Part shown: piece after piece, positions 1 through 12,876 of the stretch
Layout: each line of letters begins with the position of its first letter
Position numbering within the stretch: position 1 is the first letter of the stretch
DNA from: Blattamonas nauphoetae
Lineage: Eukaryota; Preaxostyla; Oxymonadida
Length of the DNA: 64,000 nucleotides
Assembly: GCA_033064195.1 (NCBI GenBank)
Contig: JARBJD010000107.1
Location: 156,326 to 220,325 of the forward strand
Direction of reading: 5' to 3'
The notes under the pieces: model-generated
Seen by the model: the letters and a program-made list of their open reading frames with translations, nothing else
Databases searched by the model: none
Told to the model about the DNA's origin: nothing
Program-made: the position numbers and the translations under genes

Positions 1-1
1 T

Positions 2-1804
2 ATAAAAGTTCGCAATGATTCACCACTCACGGTGAATGGCTCAGCTCACACGTCGATAATCTCGTCCTGTCACATTGAAAACGTATCATTGGCAAGTCCA
101 CTCAGCATTCCTCGAATTGGACCACATTCTCAGCAAGATTGGCATATTCACAAGGTATCACTCATCTCGACTGTTTCTCCTCTGAATGGTGTGATCTTTG
201 GTGACTTAAATCAAGTCAATCACGGATATATCTATCAGTGTTCCTTTGAGAACTGTCCAACAGAGCTAACAACTTCTAACGACAACGATCCACACCTCGT
301 CACATTCGATAGCGTTAAATTCGTTGACGATATTGCCCATAGCTCTCTGGCATTTATTGCAATCCAAGGTCAATCGTTAAAGATCATTAACAGCTCCATC
401 AAGTTTTTTAAACGAACTACCCGACAAACACACTGTCGTGCCATCTTCTTCAACACTCCCCTCGGAACCGTTGACATTTCCTCAACCTCCATCCGAAACT
501 GCTCTGCATTTGATGGCAGTGGAGGTGCAGGCCTTCTGTCATTGAACGCATTGTCTGTCTCAATCGGAAAAAACGTGGTCACCAAGTTTCTTTCGGGATG
601 GCACGGTCACGACAGCTTTGTATTTTATGGGCGGACAGAACGAATTCTGATCGACAGCTTTTGTAGTGAAAGAGCCACCGCATTTTATACCCCACAGACT
701 GGTTATACCGCTTCTGGCGTCTATGTGGGACTCTCCAGTCCGTTCACATTCACTCAGATCAATTCAACGTACTCTAAATGCAAGACAGATGCCAGGGGAG
801 GAGGCATAACCTTCGAAAATGTTCAGCCAAGTTCGGTAATCTCATTTGAGCTCACGTATTTCATCGAAAATGGTGGGCGTGATGCCAAAGACAATCCACT
901 TCCCGGAGGCAGCATCACACTTGCTCCTCTCATCGATCCGACAAATGTTTCTCTTTCATTCAGTCTGTGTCGGTTTCAGAGTCGGAAGAAGAAGAACAAA
1001 GGAGACGATGTTTATGCAGCGGAAGGATGGGAGGGTGTTCTCGTCGCCCAAAGCTTCAATTGCTGTTCCTGCACTGGAAGCGAGACAAGCATCTATATCG
1101 AAGGACTCACCGAGTCCAAAAACACAAACTTCATGCCAAATGATACACTCGAAGGTTGTACTGTCATCCCGAAGAATCACCCATTCTTTGAGGATCAGTG
1201 GAAAATCTTCCATATCGTGTTCTGGCCAGTTGCGTCTGTCTGTTTCATTCCCATTCTGGTTCTTCTTTTCATCGCATTCTGTCTTGAATGTGTCGTCGAG
1301 TCAACATGCTTCACAGAATGCTGCGTTCCCTGTTCGTCCCGCTTTTTCTGTTTTCCGTGTTACATCAAGAAACGGAAACACTACAAAACGCAATTCAATG
1401 ATTCGAAGAAGGAGAGCCACGAGTGTGAAGCAGACGAAGAAATGGGGCGGGAATTGCTGGAAGGGAATTGGATCAAAACATCAACCGGATTGGGATACAT
1501 CAGAGCAGCGGAATATCGCTACGTTTCGGTCATCAGAGAAGCCATCGCGTTGGATGAGAGGAAGAACGCTCTTTCATCAAACAAAGCCGTCCACGCTGAA
1601 CATGACTCCAAAACTGAGCTTGACAATATTCAGCCACACGCAGATGACCAGACTCCCACCGAAGTCTGTCGGAACGAGGTTGATATCTCGTTCAAGTCCA
1701 GCTCTTTCCAGGATACTCGAGACAACTTAGCTCTGTTACGGTTTCTGCAGGAAGGAGTTTATCTTCAGAAACGAGCATTGGATTTGTTAAAAATATTAGA
1801 GTAG
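2..1804 (+). CDS. Partial surface protein: beta-helix-like ectodomain, one membrane segment, cytoplasmic tail
   Basis: The frame is open from base 2 and runs to a TAG stop, so the 5' end lies outside the window. About 390 residues of Ser/Thr/Asn-rich sequence contain repeated short beta-strand-like stretches, as in parallel beta-helix (pectin-lyase-like) ectodomains. One strongly hydrophobic segment follows at about residues 390-420 (counted from base 32). Next comes a Cys-rich juxtamembrane stretch (ECCVPCSSRFFCFPCYIKKR), then a charged tail of about 170 residues with a helical end. The topology is that of a type I membrane protein. Large beta-helix membrane proteins, sometimes with kinase-like tails, are abundant in free-living and gut protists. 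The tail here shows no recognisable kinase motif. Function is unknown. It converges on the TTLL gene with about 190 bp between stops. Confidence 0.6.
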   Translation: MKVRNDSPLTVNGSAHTSIISSCHIENVSLASPLSIPRIGPHSQQDWHIHKVSLISTVSPLNGVIFGDLNQVNHGYIYQCSFENCPTELTTSNDNDPHLVTFDSVKFVDDIAHSSLAFIAIQGQSLKIINSSIKFFKRTTRQTHCRAIFFNTPLGTVDISSTSIRNCSAFDGSGGAGLLSLNALSVSIGKNVVTKFLSGWHGHDSFVFYGRTERILIDSFCSERATAFYTPQTGYTASGVYVGLSSPFTFTQINSTYSKCKTDARGGGITFENVQPSSVISFELTYFIENGGRDAKDNPLPGGSITLAPLIDPTNVSLSFSLCRFQSRKKKNKGDDVYAAEGWEGVLVAQSFNCCSCTGSETSIYIEGLTESKNTNFMPNDTLEGCTVIPKNHPFFEDQWKIFHIVFWPVASVCFIPILVLLFIAFCLECVVESTCFTECCVPCSSRFFCFPCYIKKRKHYKTQFNDSKKESHECEADEEMGRELLEGNWIKTSTGLGYIRAAEYRYVSVIREAIALDERKNALSSNKAVHAEHDSKTELDNIQPHADDQTPTEVCRNEVDISFKSSSFQDTRDNLALLRFLQEGVYLQKRALDLLKILE

Positions 1805-1997
1805 TGAACAAGTGATTTTTTAGATGTATCTTGTTTTTGTCTTCCTTCCACTTAGCTCGTTCTTTTCGACACCAATTCGTCGTCGTTTACTTCTTATGGA
1901 GTTAATATCTGACAAAAATGAGTGAAACGAAAGAAAGAGCAATGAAATCTGAGGATTCATTGTTTTATCCGCGAACGGCAAAGCTTGCATAAAGAAA

Positions 1998-4900
1998 TCA
2001 GAATGGTGAAGCACTGGTTCGATTAAACAAAGAGCCTGTTGATGGTCGAGTACTAGAAACGATAACCTGTGCTGGTAGTTTGACAGGAGGTCGCTTGTCC
2101 ACTTTTGGTTGGGCTGGGGTTGACAAGAGCGATGACAAGAGAGGCGATGTCGTTGGTCGTTGGATAGCCTCTTCTTTCAGTGGCATAGATCCAGAAGTGA
2201 ATGAGCCAGTTCGTGGAAGTGATGACGAGCGAACAATCGGAGGAGACGAAGTTTCCTTCGGTCGCTGGTGCAACAAAGCAGATTGTGTCTGTGTAAGTGT
2301 ATTCTGAGAAGGAAGAACCTGTTTAGAGAAGAAAGATGGTCGAAATGGTGAAATTGAAGATTGGCTATGCGAAATAATTGGGGTCACTTTCGTCTTTTGC
2401 AGAACGGACGAAGACTTCTGTCGGTCTCGATCTGAATCTTCCCGATTGGGATTCTCAACACCTTCTCTCATTCGCAGAATCAGAGGGTTGATGAGCGGAG
2501 TGGCATGTCTGGAATTGGACGGGGGCGGAATCAGAGCATCTTCTTTCCTTTCAGAACGGCGCGTTGTGGTGTCAGGGAGGATGAAGTGTCGATTGACGGG
2601 TTTCGGGGTACTCTGGTGGCTGTCAGTTCTGGGGGTGTCATTTGAGTCTGACGACCGTTCACTGGACAAATTGAGTTGATCTTGTTCATCGCGACTTGAT
2701 GAATCTTCTTTTTTCGATCGGAGAGGTGTCGATGCTGTGAAAAGTCGAGTAGGTCGCTCGTTTGGTCTGTCCCGAGCATCAGACTGTTGCTCTTTGTTGT
2801 CCCCTGGCTTCTCCGGACTCTTCTTCAGAGACGAGATAAGTCGTCCGAGTGTTGCTGTATGGTCAAAACCATGTGCGACTTGCACACGCCCAACATTCCC
2901 CCCTGAAAGATGCGACGAGGTTGATGGACGAACAGCGGACTGTGAGATCGTGAGTGGTGTGGATTGCACGATCTGTTTGCGGGCTGTTGATTGGAGGAGG
3001 GGTTGTGTGTGCTGAGGAAGTCCAGTGGTGGGTCGCCTGTCCCACTGCGAATTCTGTGTCGGGAGGAGAGTCCGAGTGAAGGTGCCAGAGACAACACGTC
3101 GTGGCTCTGATGATTGGTCCTCCCCAATCGTGCCAAATCGACCTCGTTGTACACTTTGAATGGGTCGTTCGTCAATTTTTGGTTTGGGGAGAGTGTTTGA
3201 GAGGGACCTGTCTGAACTCTGCGGAGAGACGCGAGTGTCTGTGTTCGGAACATCTTTGAACAATTCCAAGAGTCCGCTCGAAGCAGCTCTTGGTGGGATT
3301 TGGTTGAGTTCTTGTTCGATTTCATCAACTTCTTTCAGTTTGGTCTGACTCTTTTCAAAGAACGACCCACTACTCTGGAAAACTCGTCGAGGTTCAACTT
3401 TGACCTTCATTGTGGAAGGAGTCGAAGATTGGTTCACAGCGAGCCGATTGACCCCAACACTTTTTGAGCGCTCATTCTGTTTCGGGTTGGGGATGACGGG
3501 GACGGGGAATGGAGTGTAATAATTCGGGAGGACAGTCACACTAACATTGCGGCTGTTGTTTGGGATGAATGAAGAGGGAAGAGTTGAAATGAATGGATTG
3601 AGGGTATTGTCAGTAACAGTGTTTGAAGGTGGGAGGCGATGTGGATTGGTGTTGGATGGATGGATAACAAAAGAAGGAGGTGTGTTGCTGGATGTTGGAG
3701 TTTCAGGAGGATAGTCCGACTCAATTGAGTCAAGTTTGTCCTCATTCTCTGATCGATGGTGTTTTTTCTTCTTCTGTTTGAGCTCTGCGAGAGGCACACA
3801 ATCTTCGTCTTCGATGAGACAAATGCCTGGAAACTTGCTTTTCTTGATTCGGTCATCAAACAAGAATGGAGACGCAAGCGACGGAACCATGCACAGCGGG
3901 TGGTCGCTGAGAGAGAAGAGAGGATCATCCTCGTGCTCCATCAGACAGCAAGGGCAGGTCCAGCTTTGAGTGTTCTTCTTCACCTGGTTTTTGTTGACTG
4001 ACTTGGGAAGAAGAGGATCGTTCAGATTGTCAATCTGTGGCTTTACTGAGCCACACGTCCTTTTGAACCGTTCTTCCAGATACACCATCACAAGTTCGTC
4101 TGTGTACCGCCGTTCCTCGAAGAAAGGAGCATACAAGCGAGAATTGAATGGTGTTGGGAAGATCCGTTGGAACCCGCCGCGTCTTGAATATTCGTTTTCG
4201 ACATTCTGAAGGAGACACTTGTCTTCGATGGAGAGGTGTTCCAGAACAGAAGGAACGAGTGGGAGAGAGAGGGTGTCATTACGTGATGGAAACCCAAACG
4301 AAGGAAAGAGTTGGGAATCTGTGATTCTTGGAGAGATTGATGTGGTAGGAGAGAGAGGGGGAGCTGGACTGGCTCCATTCTTCTTTTTCTTCAGCTCGTT
4401 GATCGTAACCCATTTCTCAGAAGTAAGCCGTGGTTTCTCCGCTTTTTTGTCATGTTTTCGCTTCATCCATTCATTCATCGAAGTCACGTCCTCCTCTCTG
4501 ATGACTGGAACGACTCCGTCCTTTCCGAGCGGAGTGTGTCCAAGCATGAACGCATAATCGCTGAGCATGTTTCCCTTCACAATCCCATCAATCCCTGTCC
4601 CATTGTTCATCGACGGCGAAGTGTTGATTTCCAGAATCCATGGACGATATGTGTCGTCGAGGATGATATCCACTCCATACAGCTCCGAGCAGTTTTGAGG
4701 GTAGACCAGCGTCGACCGAAGTTCCTTTCTGAACGTCGAGTCTGCCGAGATGAACGTTTTGATGAGGACATCCTGGATTCTTCGCATCACCACACAGTCG
4801 TCGACATGGAGCTGAGCTCGGAGGTAGAGACGCAAATCAACAAGACGCCATTTGAGGGAGTTTTCTTCCACTTCGTCAGCTGTCGGTCGATGCTCCTCCT

Positions 4901-5953
4901 CTTCGGCGTCTTCCTCTTCATCGAGATCGTTCGGGTCTTCTTCCTTCTTCTCGTTCTTGTTTTCTTTGTTTAGCATGGCTTCCTCTCTCTCAACTCGTCT
5001 TTTGATCCGTCCTTTGTTGATTGAGAAGTTGGTGAGGTGCGAATACTGGTTCGTGTTGTGTGGGTTGTAACTTTCCGACGCGAATCTTGCCAAACCGTCT
5101 CGATAAAGATAGATGCGCAGTGGATCATAGCCTGTAATCACCAAATATAATCTGAGATCGAACTTGAATCCTCGGATGAGCAGCGGATTGCTGATGTACT
5201 CCTGTGCGAGGGTGTTAGTCTCGCAGAGAACTTTCCCGCTTGTTGAGACAACATGAATTCCAATTCCACGAGAGGCAGCAACTGGTTTGATGATAAAGGA
5301 TTGGTGTGTATTTTTGCCGAATTCCTTCCGAAACAAGAGTCGATCCCGAGGAAAAATGAATGTGCGAGGATGGAAGCCGCAATGGAGATAACCCATTCGA
5401 GAGGCAATGGCTGATAGATGAGCATGAAGTCTATCTTTTCGACCAAGTTCAAATGTACATGGAAAGTGATTCGAACGGCAGTAGGGATTGAGATACCGAT
5501 AGTCCGGCTACAGAGAGTAGAAGAACAAAATGAAGAAATCTTGATAAATAATGTGCTACCGATACCTTTGGAAGTCGGCCCCACATACTAAAATTGACAA
5601 TGAAATACGATCAAGCTAAAACATGCGAAGAGAAAAAGACCTTATCCAATACTCACTATTGGTTTTCTGTTCTGTGTTAAACCCTCCTTTCTTGTACATT
5701 TCTCTGACAAGAAATGGACACTGACTGGTGACCTGTGATATTTCATATCAACCAGAAAAAATGGTTTCGATTTGAAAAACTTGTGTCATACTTTGAGTTG
5801 TGGCTGCTGATATCCATCTGTGACCGAAAAGAAAAGATCATAGTCAGTTCCTTTAAATACTAACACAGGTGGTTGTTCATAGAAGAGTGATGGGGCCAAA
5901 GATAGCCGAAATGATGGATGAGGAGTTTTGGTTGGAGGATTCCGATTTGACAT
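1998..5953 (-). CDS. Tubulin-tyrosine-ligase-like (TTLL) enzyme, probable polyglutamylase/glycylase
   Basis: Predicted exons, read on the minus strand: 5953-5792, 5732-5641, 5587-5566 (22 nt) and 5507-1998. Together they make an uninterrupted 1,261-residue protein. The joins restore the TTL core: MWGRLPKPDYRYLNPYC followed by SNHFPCTFELGRKDRL. Further on are the ATP-grasp motifs IIKPVAASRGIGIHV, YLVITGYDPLRIYLYRDGLA, the SHLTNFSINK loop and YGVDIILDDTYRPWILEINT, whose Glu and Asn bind magnesium in this family. TTLL enzymes add Glu or Gly chains to tubulin tails, mostly on axonemes and centrioles. An acidic insert of about 45 residues interrupts the catalytic domain. The C-terminal two thirds is Ser/Pro/Thr-rich and looks disordered. 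Most like the TTLL4/5 group, but the side chain added cannot be told from sequence. Intron 3 starts GTCTTT, an unusual donor that alone keeps frame. Confidence 0.88.
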
Positions 5954-6002
5954 GATTCCAACTGACACTGCAGTTTAGAACTGAACACCTGTTCAAGGGT
6001 AG

Positions 6003-9000
6003 TCAATGGGAGGCTGTGCCAATCGGATGTGAGCAGAGACGAATGTTGTGAGGAGTGAGTCGACTTGAGTTGGGTTGATCGAGGAGCTCAATTCCTGAAT
6101 TAATGACAAAAGAGAGGAACCTCATTGTAACATCGATGAAATGATCAGAAACAAAAAGAAAGAAGCATGATAAAGAAGAAACACGAATAAGTTTGTTGTG
6201 GTTTCGCGATTTCAAGTAATTTGGTTTGACGCACCAGAAGAGTCGAGACAATTCCCAGTTGGAATCAAAGGAGGAGAAAATAAGTCTCGTTGAGTGTGAA
6301 TATTCCTCGTCTGGTCAATTATCGGGACAGTGCCTGTTGGATGAAGACAGACAGTTTCTCCAACGAGCAAAATTCTGTCGTTGACTTTGAAAGGAATCCG
6401 AATGTGACGGGGAGGAGTCTGCATTCCATAGAACACCCTCATTTCCAGCAACTCGGGGGCATCCATCACATCAAACCGATCTCGTTGATCTTCCTCACTC
6501 AACAGACAGTCCATCGGCGGGGTTGGTGTTGGGAGAGGCGACGGTCGTTCTGCTGTCGAGACTGTGCAGTGACTGTGAGGAGTGTCAACCACATGCGGAA
6601 AGTCAAAAGCCATGTCGCGGTCAGTCTCGTCCTGGTCGAGGCAATTCGAGAAGAATTCCGACATTGGTTTCTCGGATCGGTCAGCTTCGATGTGAACCAC
6701 GAGTGGTTGTTGATGGTTGGAGAGATTTGCGAGGAGAGTCGGAGGGAGAGACTCCAGCTCACTTTCCGTAAATGGTTCGGTTGTGACAGAGTCGATGGCC
6801 GAGAGTCGGGGGATTATGAGAGGGGTGTGGAGTTCGGTCAGATCATTCAGTCGGCGACTTTGACGAACCTCACGCTGCTTACTCGAAAGCAACATGAGGA
6901 GATCGTCCATTCGGAGAGGCTCGTCTGCTGTGATACCCAACCTTTGCATAATTTCCCAACATAAATCGTTCAAACGTGAACGCCATTCTGTCTCTTCTTC
7001 TTTGTCCCTCACCTCAGTTTCGACGTTTGTAATGGGAAGAAGTTGGAGCCAATCACCAAGTGGATCTTCTTCCATGATTTCGGCATCGGTATTTGGACTC
7101 CTGTTGATATCTTTGTGTTGTTGAAGTTGGTCTTCCTTTTTCCGTTTCTGTCCAAAAATATTGATTCTGCAATGCACATGGATTTGCTCTTTCACTCTTC
7201 TTTTCAAATCAGCTTCGAGAGCCTCCATCCGCTTTGCTTCTTCCAATTCCTTCCTTGTGATGATTCTGGTTGGCAGTTCGAAACGGGGTTTCCCAGAAGT
7301 TCCCCCGCTACTGTTAGCGATCGACGAGCGCGAAGTATTCAATTTTGCATCACTATTTTTTCTGTTTCCAAATAGCCTGCTCATTCGACGTCGTTTTTCC
7401 GGCGAGCCTGGCGTCCAATCCGCTTCAGCTCCTTCGTGGGTGGAAGTTGAGTTTCCTGCCTGACTTTGATTGTGGAATGAATTAGCCCGCTTATGATCGA
7501 GATAAAATTGGCGAGAAACTGTCTGGAGCCAATCTTCTGATCCTGACGTCTCCCGAGTAGAAGTGTCATCCGAACTCTCTTCCTCATCGCTAAGACCAAG
7601 TGGAACAAACGGTTCGCTATTGCTTTTGTTTGATCTCTGTTTGACGAATCGGTCGTCACTGATTTTGTTGCGATGACGATTTGATACCGATTGGTGATGC
7701 CGATTTGAATATACTGTGGTTGATGAGGCAGTATGACCTGGTGTTGTGATACGTGATGAGCCATATGTCTGCGTTTCATTGTGAATGAGGTGATGTGTGC
7801 TTTTCTTTTTTGTTGCGTTTCTTTGTCGTTCTAATCGCTGTTTTCTGGATTTACTTCGTTTTGGACTTCTCGCTTTGTCATCTTCATTTCGTTTCTCTTT
7901 ATTTTTGTCCGTTTCCGACGTGTTTAGGTGGGTGGATGTGAACTGCTTTGTTTGGGATTGACGTTTTGGAGTTGAATGAGGGGACGTGTGGTTTAGGATG
8001 AGAGATGGGGGTGAGGAATAGTTGGGTTGGGAGCAGGGAGAGAGAACACTCTGGGAGATGTCAGCTGGAACTGGACAGGTGAAGAAAAAGGAGATAAAAC
8101 CATTGATGAATGGAAGGAGTTCCACGAAAGGAATTGATCGCATAATTTTATCGAAGAGAAGAAAGAATGTATCGTATTCAATGTGGAGAGAGAAGCTTAT
8201 GGTCACAAGAAAATGTATTTCAAGAGAGTTGAGTTCTTTCACGCTTAGTCCACCAAGTCTTGCATAGTCGACGTTCGAATAGTAAACATCGTCAAGAAAT
8301 TTGATTGCAATTACCAAGCTGGAGAAATAGATTATGGAAAAAGATTGCATGATGGTAGGAGTGGAGAGAGGGTTTGTCAGAGGAATTGAGGAGAGATAAT
8401 GAGAAGAAAAATAGCAAAAGTTGGAATTAATCAGAGAAATATGGATTTATAAAAAGGTGCTCGAAGTTGAACCAAACCTAACCAAGAGTAATCGGTGAAC
8501 GTTCTGCGTTGAGAGAACAACGTGAGTGCAATCCAGATAACGTACAATAAAGACCAATGCGTAAAGAAAACACTCTCTCTTACATCTCATATATTTGAAG
8601 AGTCTGAATTATGAAAGATAAGTGAAAGGAGTGAGGAAAGAATGTGAAGAATTTCAGAAAACTTCAAAAAGAAGAAATAAGCTTCGAAACGAAAAGTAAA
8701 TGGTAATAAAATGTGTGTACGGTTCAGGAATGCTGTTTGAGTACATACCGTTCGAGATAATACTTTGGAGTGATAGTGGCAGGAGTGTTTCCATGAAATG
8801 GAGTGTTGATGGTGGATACTGGATGGTTAGAGTCATTTCTCTGTAACTCATCCAAAACTTGTTCCAGAATAGTGCTATAGAACACTTCATCAGAGACGAG
8901 CGATGGATGAACAAGTTTTTTGAAGGCCTCCTTCTCTTGAGGAGAGTTAAGGAGAGGGAGAAACATGAGGTCACAAAAGAAACGAGCGGAGATCTGGTGA

Positions 9001-9357
9001 GAAAATATCACCAAGTGAAAGTCTTGTCGAACAGAAAGAAAACAATGGTAGTGATCTGACCCTTTGAGGTGTTCATTCTCGATGGAGATCTCGTACAAAC
9101 GAAAGTATCCATGTAAACATGGACAATAGATCAACAAAGGTTTCATTTTCATCCAATGGTTTGATTGTCTAAACACACTTATCACACATTGTCCATTAAT
9201 CAAGACAACATCCTCTGGTTCGGATTCTGTCTTTGATATGAGTTAATTCTGGATTCCTCAAGGAGAAAGGGAAGTTATTTGTCAGATAATATACTTGAGT
9301 GACAGAGTGATTCGATTGAACGCCAATCTCTTGGACGGTGTGGGTGAGTTGGGGCAT
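6003..9357 (-). CDS. PHO80/PCL-type cyclin with long disordered tail
   Basis: The cyclin box is split over exons. Exon 8993-8749 ends at YYLER, exon 8603-8478 gives LFKYMRCKRECFLYALVFIV through NVHRLLLV, and exon 8318 onward gives SLVIAIKFLDDVYYSNVDYA and GGLSVKELNSLEI. This is the hallmark of PHO80-like cyclins, which activate PHO85/CDK5-type kinases. A first exon 9357-9295 (21 codons from MPQLTHTV) joins exon 8993 in phase. Starting at the ATG at 8966 is the alternative. The tail of about 600 residues is Ser/Thr/Arg-rich and low in order. The frame runs to a stop at 6212. A GTGCGT donor at 6234 and a TTCAG acceptor at 6095 would swap the last few residues for a 31-residue exon ending at 6003, which I favour slightly. 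The cyclin box is certain; both termini are less so. Confidence 0.8.
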
Positions 9358-9385
9358 TTTGGTATTTTCTGATCAATTCTTCACA
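9358..9385. promoter_or_regulatory. 28-bp gap between divergent cyclin and RPL23A start codons
   Basis: If the cyclin begins at 9357, only 28 bp separate its ATG from the RPL23A ATG at 9386. Any core promoter elements must then overlap coding sequence or the long first introns (about 300 nt on the cyclin side, 171 nt on the ribosomal side). The stretch is AT-rich (TTTTGGTATTTTCTGATC). No recognised box is visible. The call depends on the cyclin start being right. Confidence 0.35.
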
Positions 9386-9988
9386 ATGGTCAAGCAAGTG
9401 AGAGGTATTCTAACGAACTTTTCTTGAGTTATTTTCGTTTTTACTCCATTTTTTGGGAGACAGTGTTGTTTTTAACCAAACTCTCCATCTTTTCATGACT
9501 TCGAGACATACCATCGCATTCATTCTGCTCCAATCGCATAATTGATATTTTTTCTTCATTTTTCTTCAATTCTAGCCCGCAAACACAAAGTTCGCACCTC
9601 AGTCCACTTCCATCGCCCCAGCACCTTGGAGCTTCCACGCAAACCAAAGTTCCCCAGGAAAGCTGCTTCCGGCGCACGCCCAGTGGATGATTTTGATATC
9701 ATCCGTGTTCCAGTCACCACAGAGTCTGCAATGCAACAAATTGAGAACCACAACACCCTCGTCTTCATTGTTCGTCTTGCAGCAACAAAACCTCAAATCA
9801 AACGCGCCTTTGAGAAACTGTACCATGTTCGTTGCCGCAAGGTTAACACCTTGATCACGTATCTTCTAACTTCTTTCGTTTCATCTTCTTCTCTCTTACA
9901 CAGCCCCAATGGTGAGAAGAAGGCATACATCCGCCTCCTTCCTGAGCACGAAGCTCTTGATGTTGCCAACCAGATTGGAATGGTATAA
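9386..9988 (+). CDS. RPL23A: Cytosolic ribosomal protein uL23 (L23A)
   Basis: Exons 9386-9404, 9576-9858 and 9904-9988 give a 128-residue protein. The second join restores VNTLITPNGEKKAYIRL, a universally conserved uL23 stretch, and the end is DVANQIGMV. uL23 sits at the polypeptide exit tunnel of the large subunit, where SRP and nascent-chain factors dock. At 128 residues it is shorter than the usual 142-156 of eukaryotes because the basic N-terminal extension is reduced to MVKQVRARKHKVRTS. The 171-nt first intron starts right after codon 6, typical for ribosomal protein genes. The second intron (9859-9903) is 45 nt, a multiple of three without a stop, so the unspliced message would be read through with a 15-residue insert. 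Family assignment is firm. Confidence 0.95.
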
Positions 9989-10234
9989 GGATGAATCTTT
10001 AAAACATTTCAATGAAATGCTCTCATCGATTATCTTTCGCCTCTCGAGGTCAAAAGTCTTCTCAACCTTTGAAGGACCTCTTTTCGTTTATTTTGCGATA
10101 TGGAAGGATTGTAGTGTTGTTGAACGTTTGGGATGAACGAGATGTCTGATATTATCAATAATGATCTGAGTTTTCCTGCCATATTAATGACATCCTGTCG
10201 ATCAAACCGTGTCTAATTTAACAGTATGTAAACG

Positions 10235-12759
10235 ATGAGTAAATCACCCCCACCGAATTCAATCTCGACAAATGTCTGTGAAAGCATCCTATCTGTTCTG
10301 CTCTCACTTCCGGATGTATGCTAGCACTTTTCTCACCAACGTCAAAAATCTTCATTTCTGGTCACGCTATTTCTCAGAAAATTGATTCTATGTCACTGAA
10401 AAACTATGTGTTACTCACCACATTCATCGATTCTCTTTCAAAAGTATGTTTTTTCCACTCATTTTAGACAATTAGTTCATTCCAGTATCATCAATGTTTC
10501 TGACTGAGTTTTCCGTCTACCTCCACATTCTCGCAACAATTATCCAAGTTCTTCCCAAGATGATGAGACGATATTTCTCGCTTGTTCATTTTGCATCGTC
10601 ACCAGTCGTCTCTCTTGATGATAATCTTCAAGGATACCTTACATCACACAGTTATTCAATGATCTCATTCATTGACCTCCTTCAATCCATTATTCCATTA
10701 ACATCATTACATCCTGATTACCGAATTCGGATGATTTTTTTGAGTGTTGCCCCGGAGTTATTTTGCCTGGCCTACTCCTTTTCACAACAATCAGACTCAC
10801 GATCAGTGATCTACGACATCGAATATTCCGAGGCTTTGAAAATCCAGCATCTTATCATGCACCATATTTCCCTCTGCCTTCAAACTGAATCATCTCTCCT
10901 CCAACCATCTATCAACCAACAAGGCGACCAAGCTGCTGGGTTTCTCCCACCTACAACTCGATTTTCCCCTTCATTTTCTCTGTCCTTATTGATTGACGGA
11001 GAGATGAAAGACCATTATATTGTACAAACTGCCGAAACTACCAAATGTACATCACTCTGCTTCTTCCTACATTTCTCAGAGATGATCGATGTTCTGTACG
11101 AGATGTATGATCAAGATTTGGATGGTGAACTCCAAGATTTCTATACTTCACCTTCATCCCCTCTACATTCACTCTTGTCTCTTCATCTAAATGGTCTTGC
11201 CCAAAACCGAGATTTCCGCCTTCGCGAATACGCATGCGAACTTGTATCATCTATTCTTCCACTTCTATATGCCCTCTCCCAATTGAAACGAGAAAAATCT
11301 CCATGTTCCAGAGAAAACAATACAATTCTAACAATGCCCTCCACCGACGAAAACACTGCTTCGGTTACTGTTACTGTTGAAGATGTGGAACCTTTTCCTA
11401 AAAACAATGAAGATCCATTTTGGAACCAGCTGGAAAACGTATTTGGACATCTCAAAACAAATCCACCTCTTCCTCCACCCTTCCGTGCCCAACTCAGTAA
11501 TCAATTTCTGGCCACCCATACATCAATTATTCCTTCCCTCTTTCCGACGGCATTCCAACGTCCTGCAAATCAAATACAGCCAAAACCGAGCCCCCAACTC
11601 TCTTCAAAATCTATGTCGCCAGTGCCACTCGCAGCGACATATGATTCCACTGGAAACCAAGCAACTTTTATTTTTCCCAATTCATCGCAACTTCGTACAC
11701 TCATTTTCCACAAAACACTCGATTTGATACAGTTTGATCCGAACCATCAACCTAATCGAGAACCATCACCTCTCATCGAGACGGACTCCACTTCAAACAA
11801 CACATTCCATACATCGATTGACACTCCCATCACCCCTCCCCATCGAATCCGCCTCTCGTTCTTCTTCCCTCCCAAATCATCGACGGCCTTCAATCTCCCT
11901 CCATTCCGATCGTTTCTGTCAGGCCTTTCTCCATCCAGCCGAACACAAATCTTCAAACTGCACAGCGTCATCTTTCCCATCCTTCCCTCTCCATGCCTCC
12001 TCAACACAGTTACCCTTCCTCATCCGTTCTTTGCTGAGCCTGGCACTGTTCAGGTTCAAATCTCGACCCATGAACAACTCCTCTTTGACATGTCTCTTGT
12101 TTCAATTGTTTTTTCCCTTCTCGGTGACTTCTGTTCGAGTGTTCGACAAGCTGCTGCTCTTTCACTTGGCGAGTTGACTCTCTGGTTCGGTCTCGACTGG
12201 ATGAAACATGTTGTTCTGCCTCTCATCGTCAACATGGCAACGGGAACATCCATCACCCTCCAAGACGTTGCTCTCTGCGCCATCGATGTGTGTCCATTTC
12301 TCTTTCACTGTTTCTGTCACTTAGATTCTTTGTGAGTGTGTCCCCCATCAAACCTTGGTCGACGACCTTCTCCCAATTCCCATCCACCTCGTCACGTCTT
12401 CCATTCCGACCGTGCGCATCCACGCAATCCATACCATCACAAGAATCTCTCTCCTTCTTCCTTTCTTCACCACTGAACCTTTTGACTCCGCAGACATCTC
12501 ACCAGACATCAGCCAGCCACCTGAGCCACTCACCCAGAATTCAGAACAAGCAGGAGAATCCAAACCTCAACTTCAAAAGGTCAATGAAGTCCAACTACTT
12601 ATTATCAGCACTCTTGACGAAAGGGTCAAGGAAGAGAACGATGGAGGAGCAAGAGATGCGGCACAGGATTCTCTTCTGAACGGAATTGGGAAGAGAATGA
12701 AGATAAATCAGAGGACCGAGCTCTGGAAGGAGTATTCTCTGTTTGGTTTTGGAGAATAA
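10235..12759 (+). CDS. HEAT-repeat protein resembling PP2A scaffold (A/PR65) subunit
   Basis: Exons 10235-10315, 10378-10443, 10476-12287 and 12325-12759 give 797 residues in one frame. An in-frame stop lies just upstream of the first ATG. The third intron is 37 nt and the second 32 nt. Helical HEAT-like pairs are clearest near the C-terminus: FSLLGDFCSSVRQAAALSLG, then WMKHVVLPLIVNMATGTSI, QDVALCAIDILCECVP and SIPTVRIHAIHTITRI. The W...V.P.....DVR/TVR pattern resembles PP2A A subunits and PP4R1, which scaffold phosphatase catalytic and B subunits. The middle (residues about 300-520) is a low-complexity insert rich in Pro/Ser/Asn. A general HEAT protein is the alternative. It converges with the LRR gene, with 117 bp between stops. 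Confidence 0.6.
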
Positions 12760-12876
12760 TCACCCACTATTTCCGATTTGAACCGTTTTGTGCGAAGTTG
12801 TGGTGCGATAAGCTCAAAATAATTGACGAATTGAAAACAAGAAAACACAAATCTGGAAAGAAACAAGAGCTGAGAA